Source: Rhynchonema sp. JSB1_4 (taxonomy: Eukaryota > Nematoda > Chromadorea > Monhysterida > Xyalidae). From it: a stretch of 64,000 nt of DNA. Positions 12,716-31,000 of the stretch are shown here, piece by piece. Each line of letters starts with the position of its first letter. Positions within the stretch are counted from its first letter, which is position 1. A program made the translations under genes and the position numbers. Location: the NCBI GenBank assembly GCA_030248065.1, contig JASAMV010007725.1, positions 20,562 through 84,561 of the forward strand, in the 5' to 3' direction. The notes under the pieces are model-generated. The model saw only the letters and a list, made by a program, of their open reading frames with translations. It did no database searches and was not told where the DNA came from.

Positions 12716-14459
12716 GTCGACGAATAGGTTCATCTCTTTCGACTCAAATATTTATGCAATATTTTTTGGTTATTGTCGTGTTCTCAATCAATCATCATAC
12801 ATGGTAAACAAACCCAGTGTGCCAAACACGTCACATGTGCTATAGATAAGCCATGTACATATGTACTCAGATGAACCTTGACGATCGACTTCAATTAACG
12901 TTATTTGCTATTATGCTATGCCAGCCAAACCGATCAACAAGTTTCATGTCAGCCATAAATTTTGATCGGATAAAATAATTATCTTGCATGCTCATGAACA
13001 TGTCTATACAGTATAAAACAACACGAACTATGGGTGATATTTTTGAAACGGTGTAAAGGTCAGTTGGGTGTAAGGGTCGGTGGAAAGCTCGGTGTGAAAA
13101 AGTTCAGTGTAAGCTTCAAACAGTGCACGCTGAGCCAGCAGCAGACGCGCGTTTCTAAACGAAAGGTTAACTTTGACAGTCTGCTGTGCAAGTGTAAATC
13201 GTCTGTTTGCAATATTGTTTGTTTAGGCTGGTTGCACAAGCGTTTTTAAACGATATTTATAAATTTCGTGACCTTTTATGGAGCCGTTTTGAATTCGTGC
13301 TGCGATCAGTTAGCGGCATCAATTTTTTTGGTACCGCCGTCAGTGAATGTTCAATTTCTCAATAGCCTCACGGCGGAATGTCAGGCAACTTAAAAATATT
13401 CCTTTAAAACGTTTCTGCAACCAGCTTAAATGAACTAGATTGCAAACAAACGATCTACATTAGCACAGCAGACTGTCAAAGTTGACCATTCGTTTAGAAA
13501 CGCGCGTCTGCTGCTTGCTCAGCGTGCAATGTTTCAAGCTTACGCCGAGCTTACACTGAACTTTCTCACACCGAGCTTTCGACCGACCTTTACACCCAAC
13601 TGACCTTTACACCGTTTCAAAAATATCACCCTATGTGGTGTAAGATATCGTAATTCACCACGGCAGAGTAAGAAAGCAAGCGTAATGCACAAATACAATG
13701 AAAAGCTCACAGCAGCGATGGTGTGTATGTGCACAATCCCTAAAGTGCGAGAAGCCGTTTTCAAATTCAACAGTCAATCGAGCTCAAATCGGTCATGCAC
13801 AGAATACAATAGATGTCTTCACAAAAAATATTAAATTGGCTAAATGCGGCTGCGAGAGATAAATAGCAATAGCAAACAAGCACTGTACAAAACTAAGTGC
13901 ACAACTGTCACCACAATATCATCCACATCCAGAAGTCAAAACAGAACCGCAAACACTCCCAGAAACCTACCGTGAGATAGGTACGCAGTAGTGTCTATGG
14001 GTCTTGATAGAAAAATTGACGCCTTTTAACACTCAATTGTCAGTCCGCGGAACCTAATTGGTGAGCTATAACGTGGTTACATATAAAGACGAATACTAGA
14101 AGTATTGCATGAACAGAGAAGAGCAACAAATCGAAGATAAATAGTGGAAACAGCAAGGCCGACAACTGTCAAAGAAAAGCGAGCGCACTTTTTCGACTAA
14201 AATCTGGAAAGATTCAGGAAAATAAATTACGGACACAAACAGGTGCATACAGACACAGAATGAAGCAACACACTGGTTACATATCACACAAGTTCAACTG
14301 CATCCCAGAGAAAACAGGCATACTTTTGAGTTGTTGGTTTTTAGTTGAAGAAAATGAAGGTCAGATCGGATTCTTGATTGAGTTTAGTGGAGACGAAAGT
14401 TCCGATTTACAAAAGAAGGTGTCACCCAAACATCAGACAGAGTCACATAACATGATGTT
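12716..14459. other. intergenic, convergent gene ends, with one MITE
   Basis: This lies between the stops of the acid phosphatase (+) and the palmitoyltransferase (-). Apart from the foldback element at 13033-13630, no gene was recognised. Confidence 0.6.
13033..13630. mobile_element. foldback MITE (GGTGATATT family), long copy
   Basis: The 598-bp element starts GGTGATATTTTTGAAACGGT and ends with its complement. It is flanked by the exact 5-bp direct repeat CTATG (13028-13032 and 13631-13635). The inverted arms extend about 240 bp each and carry runs of GGTCGGTGTAAGCTCGGTGT-like units. A 223-bp relative lies at 27271-27493. No transposase is present. Confidence 0.85.
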
Positions 14460-17400
14460 TCACACGACATTCTCACTATTTTGTTCCTCCACATTTTTCT
14501 GCGACGACGATCGCACCAACACCCGTTCCCATTCATCGCTCTGTTGGGTCGTGTCTTTGGCACAATTGAAGAAATCCACACAGTTGTGCAAGTAGCCCTT
14601 GCTGAAAAAATGTTGTTCCTTTAAATTTAAGGGTGTTTTTTCAAGATTACTTCGTTGTCATTCTTGTGGTTTGTTGAAGCACAGAGAGTCGAGAAACCGT
14701 GTTAGTGCTCGTTCTGATCACCAATATACTGTCATGCAACCCAGCGCAAAGTCAAACTGGCGCCAGTCGCGGCCTGACTTTGTGTCAAGTGCTGCATTCA
14801 ACACTGTCCATCACCATCATATCTGTGTTTATCAACGGTTTCAGCAGGCCAGAGTTACATGCTGCTGACGTCGCATTGTATAAAACTTGTATGATGCGTT
14901 TTGTGCTACCTGGATAAAGACAGAAACGTTCGACGTAACAATTTGGCCCATGAGAAGCAAAAAGCCATCATTGAGTGAAGCATCAATAATTTTTTTGTCG
15001 TTTCAGTACATGCAAACAAATTCCAACGGTAACGACGAACTTGAACGGATTTTTGATGACAAAACCGGATCCAGCGACACGAAAGTGCGGGTATCGATAG
15101 GCATTGATGCGTTCGTTGGTTGTAAGAGAATTGGCCACCTGCAATAAATTTTAACAAATTAGGCGACGCTCGTGATAAATGCGGCCCAAAACAACTCGAA
15201 AATGTTTAGCTAAAACGCAAAAAGAATCAGGCGTTCAAGTCCTATCAATTACTGGATGGAAACCTTCCGAACACATGAATGGCAAAATCAGAAATAAAAC
15301 AATGACACGCCTGATAAGATTGACAGAAGAACATGCCGGCCACCCAAAACACATGGAATAATCCCTGGGCTGCAGCGAACGTGACGATCGGTTTGCAATA
15401 GACCACGTTCTCCAACGTCACACCACCACAATCGTAGTAGTAATCTGTAATTCATCGAATGATTTTTAATACGGCACTTGGAATCTGGGCCGAATGAATA
15501 TCAGTGGGAACAAGATGCCTGAAGCCTGAGTCGTGCAACCTCGGCCTCCATCACAACGCACTCATCTGTGAATCGCACCAATAATTCACTGCTTTATTGC
15601 ACTCTTCTTTATCTGTTCCTCTTTTCAAAGCAGATCGAACGGAAAAGCGCTTATTTTGCGGTCCGTCACTTCTCACGCGCTATCCGAAACATTTTGTTTC
15701 CAGCATGAGCATCACACGCTTTTGTGAATCAGTGCGATAGTGAGGAAAACGGGGCCGGGCGGGGACAGCAGCTTCACTGTAGTGAAACCAACATGTTCAG
15801 TATGATGTCAGTGCGTTATGCACAGAATGTGTTCCAACGGTGCCCAAACAACCACGAAACTTAAATAAAATAAACGACCCCCTCTGAGCCCGCATAAACT
15901 CACACAACAACGCGCCGTAGACGGGCAACATGAGCGCGACAGCGACCAATCCGAGATGAATAATGAACAGTCGATGATTGCCAGCACCAATACAATTGCC
16001 GACCCACGGACAATGATGGTCGAATTTGAGCACACAACGATCGCACGCACTGCAGTGCTTGGAACGCAGCGGTCGACGAATCTGCGAAATGCAAATTTAT
16101 GATCATGATCATCAAAACAATCGGTCTGGTCATATTTCGCTCGCTCGTTTTTCGGCTTGTGTTAGGATCAGGAAGCGTCACGAACGGCAAGTGCAAGCCA
16201 GAATGGAAGAATTGAAGTTTCAAACAACGAATTCACTTTGCTGTGAATATTAACTTTTGGAGCATGAAGATTACCATCGTCCAGTTGTTGAAGACAATTC
16301 TTCACCACGCCACGCACCAAAATGCGCTCTACCAAATTCAAAACACATCAAGGTTATTCTTGAGTGAAGAACTTGATCAAAGTCCATAACCAGACAACCA
16401 ACCAGACACGTTGTGCAGAAAGACCCGGATGACAATTCAGTGCCCTTTTCGCTGTCGCTCGTCGCCAGATTCACTATGGTCGAACACTGTTCCTGCAAAT
16501 ATAATTGCCATTTGGCAATCAGGCCGACAAGATGATAAAGGAACACAGAAAACACAAAGACGAAGTGACCATATTCCTACCTTGTGCGTTGTCTGTATAA
16601 AGCCGGGATCACCGAGCCAGGTGCGCCCGCCCACATAAATGTCGGAGGCGAGCAACACCCAGAACAACAGTTGTATCCACAGACCACAATATTGATATTC
16701 GTAGTACAGGAAGATCAGGGTGAGAACCCAGAATGTCGACAGGTGCACGCCAAGTGGCAGGATCAGGAATGTGTGCTCGCCGCGCGAAAAAGTTCTGCAG
16801 CAAAGAAGTTAGACTACGATCTACCGTTCTTATCGTGACTATTTTTTCACTGAAACACACACACACACTGTGTAAATATCTTTGAGGATTATTTTGGAGC
16901 GCTATCTACCGCTATGCTCTCTATGGCAGGTGAATCAGCTCTGCAGTCACCGAGAATGGCGTCTCCGATCCCAATCATGCATGCCACCATAAAAACATCA
17001 GACGGTAGTGCTGTTTTAGACTACCTACGTGAACCAACAAGCCCAGATAAATAACAGACCTACTGAAACGTTCTAATAAAGCAACAAATTCTCAACTCAC
17101 GTGAACGCAACTCTCGAAATGAATGCACAGACGAGGCCGACCAATGCCTTCCAATAGAGGGGAATGCTGACTTGAATTAGAATCACAATCCAGGCAAACA
17201 CAAGGAACGGGTAGACGATAAAGTATGAGTCGGTGAATCGCTGCAACAGATAAATTTCGCTATTTTAATCAACACCAAAATCGAGCCACCTCAACCTCAC
17301 CCAACCTTATTGAATCTGAGCCTTTCTACAATGGTCGATGGTAAAATGCCCTGTTTCTTGGCAGCTGTTTCCAATCGTGTGATCATCCAACGATCATTAC

Positions 17401-18810
17401 GTTTGCGTGCAATGTCCATTGGCGTGTCACCCTGCACATGTTAGGCAACTTTGATTACGGCTATCGAAACCAAACGTATGCTGTGGATCAAAGCTCAAAA
17501 TACTTGCAGTAAGAATGTGTGAACAAAACCGCGGTGCTAGTCATGGCGAGCAAAACGTGTCGAAACCAAAAGTTCAACAAAAACGGGCATTTACCTTCCG
17601 TCTAATTATGATGAAAATAACTTGTCTGATGTGCGAAAAACAATGTAGAATCAAACCAATGCATCTGGCAACAGGACATGAACAAACAAGTGAAACAAGT
17701 CGGTCAAACACCCGAATTCATGGCAACCAAACAAACGCACATCTTTATTGGTCACATCCACACGCGCATTATGTTTGAGCAGTAAGGCCATAGTACAATG
17801 ATTGCCCTGCGCTGTCGCCCAATGCAACGCTGTATTGCTGTAGGTCAGATCCGATAGCGATAGGTCAGCGCCCAGCGTGATTAGAAGTTTGAGGGGGTCA
17901 TTGCTGAAAAATAAACATTTTTTTCGGGTTTCAAGAACGATTCTTTCAACAAAAAGCCCATTTTGAACTCACGAGTGCACTTTATACGCCGCCCACATGG
18001 CCAGTGTCATTCCGCTTGCGTCACGTGTGTCAACGGGCAGACCACTCGCCACCATGTAGGCCACTATCGGCGTGTGACTGAACTGGACCGCGATGTGCAT
18101 ACATGTGAAACCTGCAATGTATTGGGTATTTTTGATGAGCAGTGTGGAAATTATTAGAAAGTGCAAAAAGGTCAACCTTCAATGTCATTTACGAGCGGAT
18201 TGGCACCGTGTTGCAACAACAGGACGACCATGCGCAAATGTCCTTGTCTGAAAATCGGTGTCGAATATTTTCATGAGAAAAGAACCACAATCCACGTCAC
18301 ACGACTTCGTCACTCACCTAGTGGCCCAATGCAATGGTGTGGATTTGAGAATGCCACCAACAGCGTTGATTTCAGCACCTTTCGAGAGATAGTACCTGCA
18401 GAAACAAGGCTCATCCAAAAATCGATCAGCTCATAAAACGCGACCGAACACAAAATAAATCACACAACAACTCACAGCACTAAATCCTTTCTATTATTGA
18501 TTGCCGCCCAATGCAGCACCGTGCAGTCCTCCGCATCCCTGCTGGTCACCGACGCCTGACCAGACTCAATCAATTGCCGGCATCGTTCAATGTGACCGAA
18601 CTGTGTGGCACGCACGATGTCCATGTCATCGGGTTGCGTGGACGTGGCTGACGTTGCTGCCGACGGCTGTTGTTGTTGCTGGGCGGAGGATGAGTGCTGC
18701 AATACAACATTAGGTTTGATATCGGATGATAACGTATGTACTAGAACGGAAGTAGGTCCGCTGATGGAGCACTTCGGATACATCAGGTAGAGGATTGGAA
18801 TTTGGGCCAC
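14460..18810 (-). CDS. ZDHHC17: ankyrin-repeat DHHC palmitoyltransferase (HIP14 type)
   Basis: Golgi/vesicle S-acyltransferase that palmitoylates neuronal and trafficking proteins bound through its ankyrin repeats. Thirteen exons: 18810-18476, 18395-18318, 18247-18177, 18111-17973, 17903-17741, 17431-17306, 17240-17101, 16794-16581, 16492-16403, 16081-15853, 15444-15311, 15138-15041, 14601-14460; 652 residues in frame (human about 632). Ankyrin strings include [34 protein letters not shown] and MWAAYKVHS. The catalytic DHHC is at about residues 473-476 within [14 protein letters not shown]. The later [14 protein letters not shown] (TTxE motif) and [12 protein letters not shown] tail match HIP14. 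Hydrophobic segments flank the DHHC domain. The start is uncertain: a splice acceptor at 18697 would permit an upstream first exon, and [10 protein letters not shown] is another possible start. The donor of the DHHC exon (15853) was chosen by phase. The intron after 15311 appears to use a GC donor. Confidence 0.92.
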
Positions 18811-20556
18811 AGTTCGTTACCACCAAGAACAGGGTTTAGTTGTTTCAAAGTTCGCTATGGAAAAAGTGGAAATAGGCGCTAATTCACCTAATTTTAAGAC
18901 CAACTCACGATTTTCACTAAATGTTCAAATCAGTGGTGTAGCTGGTGAGGGGGTAGGGGTAGGTAGGTCGACGCTTCGTCCTGGTACAGTGGGTTGCGTT
19001 TTTCAGCTCAAAATGGTACAAACTCGGTATTTTCACTCCAAATAGGCAAAATATCGCGCGCTGCGCGCGAAATCGCTTTAGAGTACATTTTCACCAGTAT
19101 TTAGACATAAAAACTTTTGTTCCCGACGACCCCCTAGCTCGGCCGGTGCAGTAGGCAGATTGCCGCCCCAAATTTTTAGTGGTACAGTAGGTTGCCGTCC
19201 CACCTGGGCTCAAATACATCTAAATTTGCAAATTGCACCAACAAATGCAGAAAAAAACAAACCGTTGCCCAAATTGTGCGACTAATGGAGAACAGAGTTG
19301 ACCCGGATTAACATGGACCAGTCACGCCACCAAAGCCGCACAAAATGGAAATCCCCACACTTAAGCAATAGATTGGCCGGAAATCTACGCTAAGCGTTAA
19401 TTTGCAGTCAAACCCCCTTTACCAGACCGTTTCATTGTCCATTTTGTTGTGCTGTTTCGGACTGCTCTCCTCTGTCTCCCCCAATGAACTTGTTGGTGCT
19501 CGAATCACGTCACTCAAATGGGCCTGCACTGGATATGGCTTCATGCATTCACTGGCTGAAGGAAATAGAAGCAAATCTCTGCATATTTAGAATTAATCTT
19601 GAGGAATTTTTGAAGTGTGCACAGAGCATATGATTTATTACTCGTTACCACACCGGACTAAGATAAACCCAAGTAACAAAACATGTTAACACAAAACCCC
19701 CAAAAATAATTCACACACCTTGTGTGATAGCAAAGGACAAGCACTTTGACTGTCAAACAAATTTTCTAAGTCTTCTCTAACGCACCGAAATTTTATCGCG
19801 AAAAAAAATGCGACACACAATACATAAGCAAGAAAATACGACTTACAAAACCAGTATCGCGGAAACAGCTGCGCTGAACAATTAATATTGTGGTGTAAAT
19901 CCATCATACAAACACAAAACACTCATCAAGACTAAAAAAGCAAATAAACTAAAACTGACGCCAAACAGTTGTACAAATCAATTACATAACTGGGATAGAC
20001 AGTGTCCACCAAATTCAAACCTGAAGCGAATGTGTGTTGTAAAGTCAATGGCACAAAGAATCAATTAATCGAAATTGATCGTATCGGCGCGCTCCAGATG
20101 ATCCTCGATCAAAAACATGGATCAGGTAGACAAACAACGGAGTGATGACAAGAGTAGAACAACAGCAATGCCAAACGCTGTGAAGAGAACAAACCCGTGG
20201 GTATCGAAACTACAATTTAGCAAAAACAATACAAAAGAAATACACGTTTCACACTGTAAACGACAGGTTCAATTCCTACAGAATGCGCACATCAAGTGCA
20301 GCCTTGTTACAAGGAGAATAAGAACACCAAGCAGCATAACACTGCTAAAAAAAGTAAAAGCGCAAAGCCTTTCTTTAATAATGAACACAAATAATAAAGA
20401 CGGACAGGATTTTCGTTGAACAGAGAGCACCAAGCAAAGTCCAGCTTTCCAACTTTATCTGAGAACAAATTCAAGGCAAGATTTTGCTCCCTGCGCAACG
20501 CAAACGCAGAAAACGCAAACAAGCACAACTACAAAGATTGTGAGTGATCATGAAAT
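18811..20556. other. intergenic, with an eroded hAT-like end
   Basis: No gene was recognised. At about 18930 the string CAGTGGTGTAGCTGG opens a stretch ending near 19240 that carries the GC palindrome CGCGCGCTGCGCGCG (19063) seen in other elements of this window. No matching second terminus was found, so it is probably a truncated element. The 19240-20556 part shows nothing I can name. Confidence 0.45.
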
Positions 20557-26323
<5,767 letters not shown>

Positions 26324-27270
26324 TTTTATGATTTTATGACGCGAACAAACAAGTTTTCAAATCGAAGTTTCAACGGACGATTGTGTCGCGTGCGGCAAAA
26401 TTTTTCGGTAGCAAATGACGCAGGTTCACTTTGTTCGCTCCCTTGTTGTACCCTCCTGTGGGCCAGAAAATAAGTTTCCGTCCAGAGGAAATTCGAAACC
26501 AAACAAATTACTGGAAACAATTCAAAACGCACAGGACAGGAGGGACAAAATCCGCAATTTTGAAAATTGCAAGAGAACGGAGCCGAACGCGATTCGTATT
26601 TTTATATTCTTTGTGCGATCGATAGCGATTGATTGAACAAGAAGCGGGCTGAAACAAAGCTAATATTTTCAACAAAATCTGGAAAACATCAACCAAACAC
26701 GTGGATTAATTTTTCAAAAGTATTCAGGAGGTGCATGAAACACCATACGGCAACCCCACAAGAGCGCAACACTGTTCATTTTTTGCGATGACTTTTATTC
26801 CACGAAATTCACTAAAATACGAATTGGCTACAATGTCACAAACAAACTGCTGCAATATCTAAAACTATGAAAAGAATATGCCCAGTGAGTATCATTGCAT
26901 TTGGCACAAATGTACAAATTAGTGAAAAGGATGAGAAAAATAATTGAATGATAAAAATTGAAATAAATAGAACTTGACCAATGGTGATTAGATCGACGAT
27001 CTGAGATGCAAAATAAACTGCAAATAATGGCAATGTTTGTCTCCATTCCACATGCAAATGAACAGTAAACCACGCAATCACAAACAAAGGAAAATACTGA
27101 GCTTTTGTATAGTAGACCCAATAATGCATATATTAGAACCGAAAACTCACGAACTGAAACATTTACGATAGGCACGGAACAACAAAGAGATGCGATGGAT
27201 ACATAGGAATACCAGGTTAGCTCGGGCCGAGCGGTGGTAAGCTTGGGCTTGTTCTTGGACTCAGGCTTGG

Positions 27271-27493
27271 GGTGATATTTTCGAAACGGTGTAAAGGTGA
27301 GTTGGGTGTAAAGGTCGGTGTAAGCTCAATCGAAAGCTCGGTCGGTGTCAGCTCGGTGTAAACATGAAACATTGCCTGCTGTTAACGTGTAATGTTTCAT
27401 GTTTACACCGAGCTTACATCAACTGAGCTTTCGACCGAGCTTACGCCGACCTTTACACCCAACTGAGCTTTACACCGTTTTGAAAATACCACC
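27271..27493. mobile_element. foldback MITE (GGTGATATT family), short copy
   Basis: Starts GGTGATATTTTCGAAACGGT and ends TACCACC, flanked by the exact 5-bp repeat CTTGG (27266-27270, 27494-27498). It is almost a pure hairpin with a loop near 27385 and lacks the internal part of the 598-bp relative at 13033-13630. Confidence 0.85.
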
Positions 27494-27974
27494 CTTGGTT
27501 GCCCAAAGTGCAGGCCTAAGACCAAGTCTGAATGTAAGCCCAGGCATAACCCCAAGCCTAAGCGCCGCTCACTAATCTAGCATCCATATACAGTAGATAG
27601 CAAGCCTGAATAAACGCTCAAAACTGCAAAATGAAAATGCATGACCAACAAAATTTCAATATAGAATTTAGAATGTAAGACTTTCGTAAAGCAAGGCACA
27701 CAAGATGAACACACGGAAGCACGATGCAACACAATGGAAAATCATGGCCAATTACAAATAAAGATAACGATGCTTTAAAAAATTCGCTAAGGTTTGAGAA
27801 AGAGCGCCCAGCGAGCACCGGCGTTTATGAATAATGAAGGCAAAACGCTAGCTGAAGAGGCAAAGATTAATCGGTTTATGGTGGCACAATTCAATTGCAA
27901 CAATGAGGCAAAACGTTATCAATAAAAAAGAGGCCAGTTCAGCAAGATGCGGTTTCAACAAAAAAATCACCACT

Positions 27975-27980
27975 TTTATT
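27975..27980 (-). promoter_or_regulatory. AATAAA polyadenylation signal of the ANKS1-like gene
   Basis: An exact AATAAA on the minus strand, about 53 bases after the stop codon at 28033-28035. Confidence 0.55.
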
Positions 27981-28032
27981 CTCTACCACATTTCAAAGAA
28001 AAACCTTGCGGTTTCATTAATTTCGGGCAAGA

Positions 28033-31000
28033 TTATCGTCGTTCAGCAGCCGCTTTGCTCAATTTGTACGCAACTTCGAATGCCTGACCCAAGGATAGGA
28101 TGATTTCAGTGGCCAAATCCTGAAAATAAAAACAGCATCACAAATTTCGTGTTTTTTAAACCAAAGCACGTAAACTAGACGAACGGCGGTGAGCACACAG
28201 AATACATGGCAGAAAATGTGCTGTCGCTCCTGTGTGACGTAGGAGAAACAATTCAGATCACGCTCATCTTGTACAACACGATGAATGACGTTGATCGGAT
28301 GCTCAGCGGCCACTTTCTGAATTCACGATAAATAAAGAACGATGTGGTGTTATGTTTTAGAAAGAAAATCGTGTATAATTATTGACAAACAAATAACCCT
28401 GTTAAACGCATCAATGACGCGCACGCCGCGATACGAGATCTCGAGGAACACTTGCGCGATGTTGCCAATGTCACGCGCCGTTTTCTGTATTGAATCGTGG
28501 AACCCGATTGCCAATGATTTTGCCCTCGCTATAAAACCCAACCTTTAATTTCCTCATAGCCAGTCGCGCCTCTGCGAGCATTTGTGTCGCCTCAGCAGCA
28601 TCAACCAGCAACTCAATAGTACCCAAGTAATGACTGTTGTATTGCACGTGCGAGTGCACCTGTACTTGGAATTCAACTTTATCCGATGTATTTGCTGAGT
28701 TTTTAACAGTTGTAGATTTTATGGAGCACAAGGACGAAAGACAAATTAATGTCCAGTTGTTTGCTTGTAACATAAAGGCAAACTACAACAACATGAGCTC
28801 GGATTCGGAGGTGGTGGATTAGTGAAAACATTCAAACGTGGCTGCTGATTTGGGAAACGCTACAAGTTGAAGAATACAAAAGGGAGCATGATGATTTTCT
28901 CTTTTTATTCGTTTTGAATACGCGGTAAAGGCAATCTACCCGTTGATTTCACCGCCGCCCACACGGCTGAGCTGAGCGCTCTATACTCAGCTCTGAAGAG
29001 GTACAATTTTATAACACAGGGAATTTTTCTTTGGGCCACAGTTTGAGATAGAGTTGCTCCACTAATTTCGACCAGCGGAAAAGATGTTCATTAGCCGTAG
29101 AGGAATAACTTTTACGCTGGTCATAATTAGTGGAGCAACCCTATCTCAAACTTTGGCCCAAAGAAAAATTCCCTGTGTTATAAAATTGTACCTCTTTAGA
29201 GCCATTCGGCTTACACAGCACTCAGCTGCGTGGCATGAAACAGCATGAAACATTGAGCTAAAGAAGAATCGCTTCATGTATAAGTCGAGAAACGGCGTAA
29301 TGGCTCAGACTCTGGTATACTGTAGATTTTGCGGCGGTGACATCAGCGGCTGGATTGCCTATAGCTTCGAAATCGGGCTCGTGTTGGTGTAGTTTGTCTT
29401 TACCTATGGTCAGAAACATTTCTTGGGAAAATTTGCCCACTCAAGTTTTGTTTCCCAAATTCACTGGTTTCTCAGAATATATCAATATTTCTTCCGAGAG
29501 AGAGTTATTTTTCATTCACATTCAATGCCAATAGATACACAGTATCCAAAACAGTTGCGCTGCGCTGCCAATGCGAAAGTTAGCTCAATAAGTCCGTTTT
29601 CTGAGGTGCCGACGCTTATTGACTAACCTTACAGACTCAGAAAAAAAGCAAAAGAATAACCAACGCTACCCACCAACAGATCCGGATCGTGCAACCAGAC
29701 AGTCTCCTCCGATTGATCAATATACGACGGCGCTGGACTCGCACACGACAGTGGTGTGTCACGCTGATAACTGGCTGCTGATGTTTCAGGCGTGGACGTG
29801 CTCGTGTCCTCGAATACTGGCACCAGGGTACTGCTGGTCGGGCCTGGGATAGGCAGGAAGGTGGGATATTGTTACTGTCCTTCTTATATCTCCACAATCA
29901 TACGCACCAAATGAGATAACCAAAATCATTTCATACCAGCGCCAATGGCAATCTCTTCCAAAACAGTCGACGGCGGAGCGGATGCAGATCGCACCACCGG
30001 CGTCTCGTGCGCGTCAAAATCAGAGTCCGTTTTATGGTTAGTCGATTTACTTTGGTCGGTGCTCGGTGAACCTGTAATTGATAACTCATGTGTTGCACTA
30101 TTTTGCCACTTTATCCTTCAAAATGATGTAAAAAGTATCAAAGTGCGCACCCAACACGCTGGCAAACGGTGGTTTGGAGGCGGATCGATGTTGCGACATT
30201 GAGTGTTTGTCCATCGATACGATCAGACGGTGGATGTGGCCAGGACATGCCGAGGGCAGCAACTGAAAACATCGAAAATTGCGAAACACATCATAACGGA
30301 ACACTGCAACGCGGAAAATGTTTCGGCAAACGACCATAAGAGAAACGTAAATTATTTCGCTGATCTGTCATATGCATAAGATTTTAAAAAAATCCGAAAA
30401 AACTCCGAGGTTCAACTTCAAACAACCTTTCTCAAAGTGGCCCTCACATCGGCACAGTTGTGCAGCACACGTCTCAGCCGTGACACGCTGTCAATTCCAG
30501 CGCGCATAAAATCGGTCATGTACCTGTGTCGTGTAATGAAAATACCACTCCAAAGAACGTGCAGCAACAAAACAAACAATGGTTTCTAAAAGCAGACACC
30601 GTTGAGAGAACCACTGCAATTGCTGTTGGGTGATTTTATTGTTTGATGACTGATGTTTTATGACTGTGGTGTGATGATGTTCGAAAACTGTTTTTACTCA
30701 CTCGTTCGCTTAGTTTTGTGCTGATATTGAACCATTTTTGGGATGTGATGTGACACAACTTGTTGACGCGGATCAACCTTTAATTTGTCCATCGCCGCTT
30801 CACAATGTTTTGCTGCTAAGTCTAATCACAATCGACCGCACAAGAGTGCATATTCTTGATACTACTGACTGACAATGTCAAGTTTTTATGATATCTCCTT
30901 CACTCATTGTGCTGTGCAGAGTACCACACGAAATGGGTATGTAGCAGCAACCACCGACGCATCGCATCCCAACTCACATTTCACAATTCAAGGAGTTGAG

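Larger units (their letters stand above)
26324..28032. other. intergenic between MBT gene start and ANKS1-like gene end
   Basis: This holds the MBT-gene promoter side, a MITE at 27271-27493 inside a degenerate hexamer tract (about 27230-27570), and the ANKS1 polyadenylation signal. Minus-strand frames at 26828-27175 are hydrophobic and AT-driven with no family match. Confidence 0.5.

Noticed and set aside
26828..27175. Hydrophobic minus-strand frame that looks like a membrane protein
   Set aside because: AT-rich DNA read in frame gives Phe/Ile/Leu/Tyr; the two overlapping frames are equally hydrophobic and no family motif is present.
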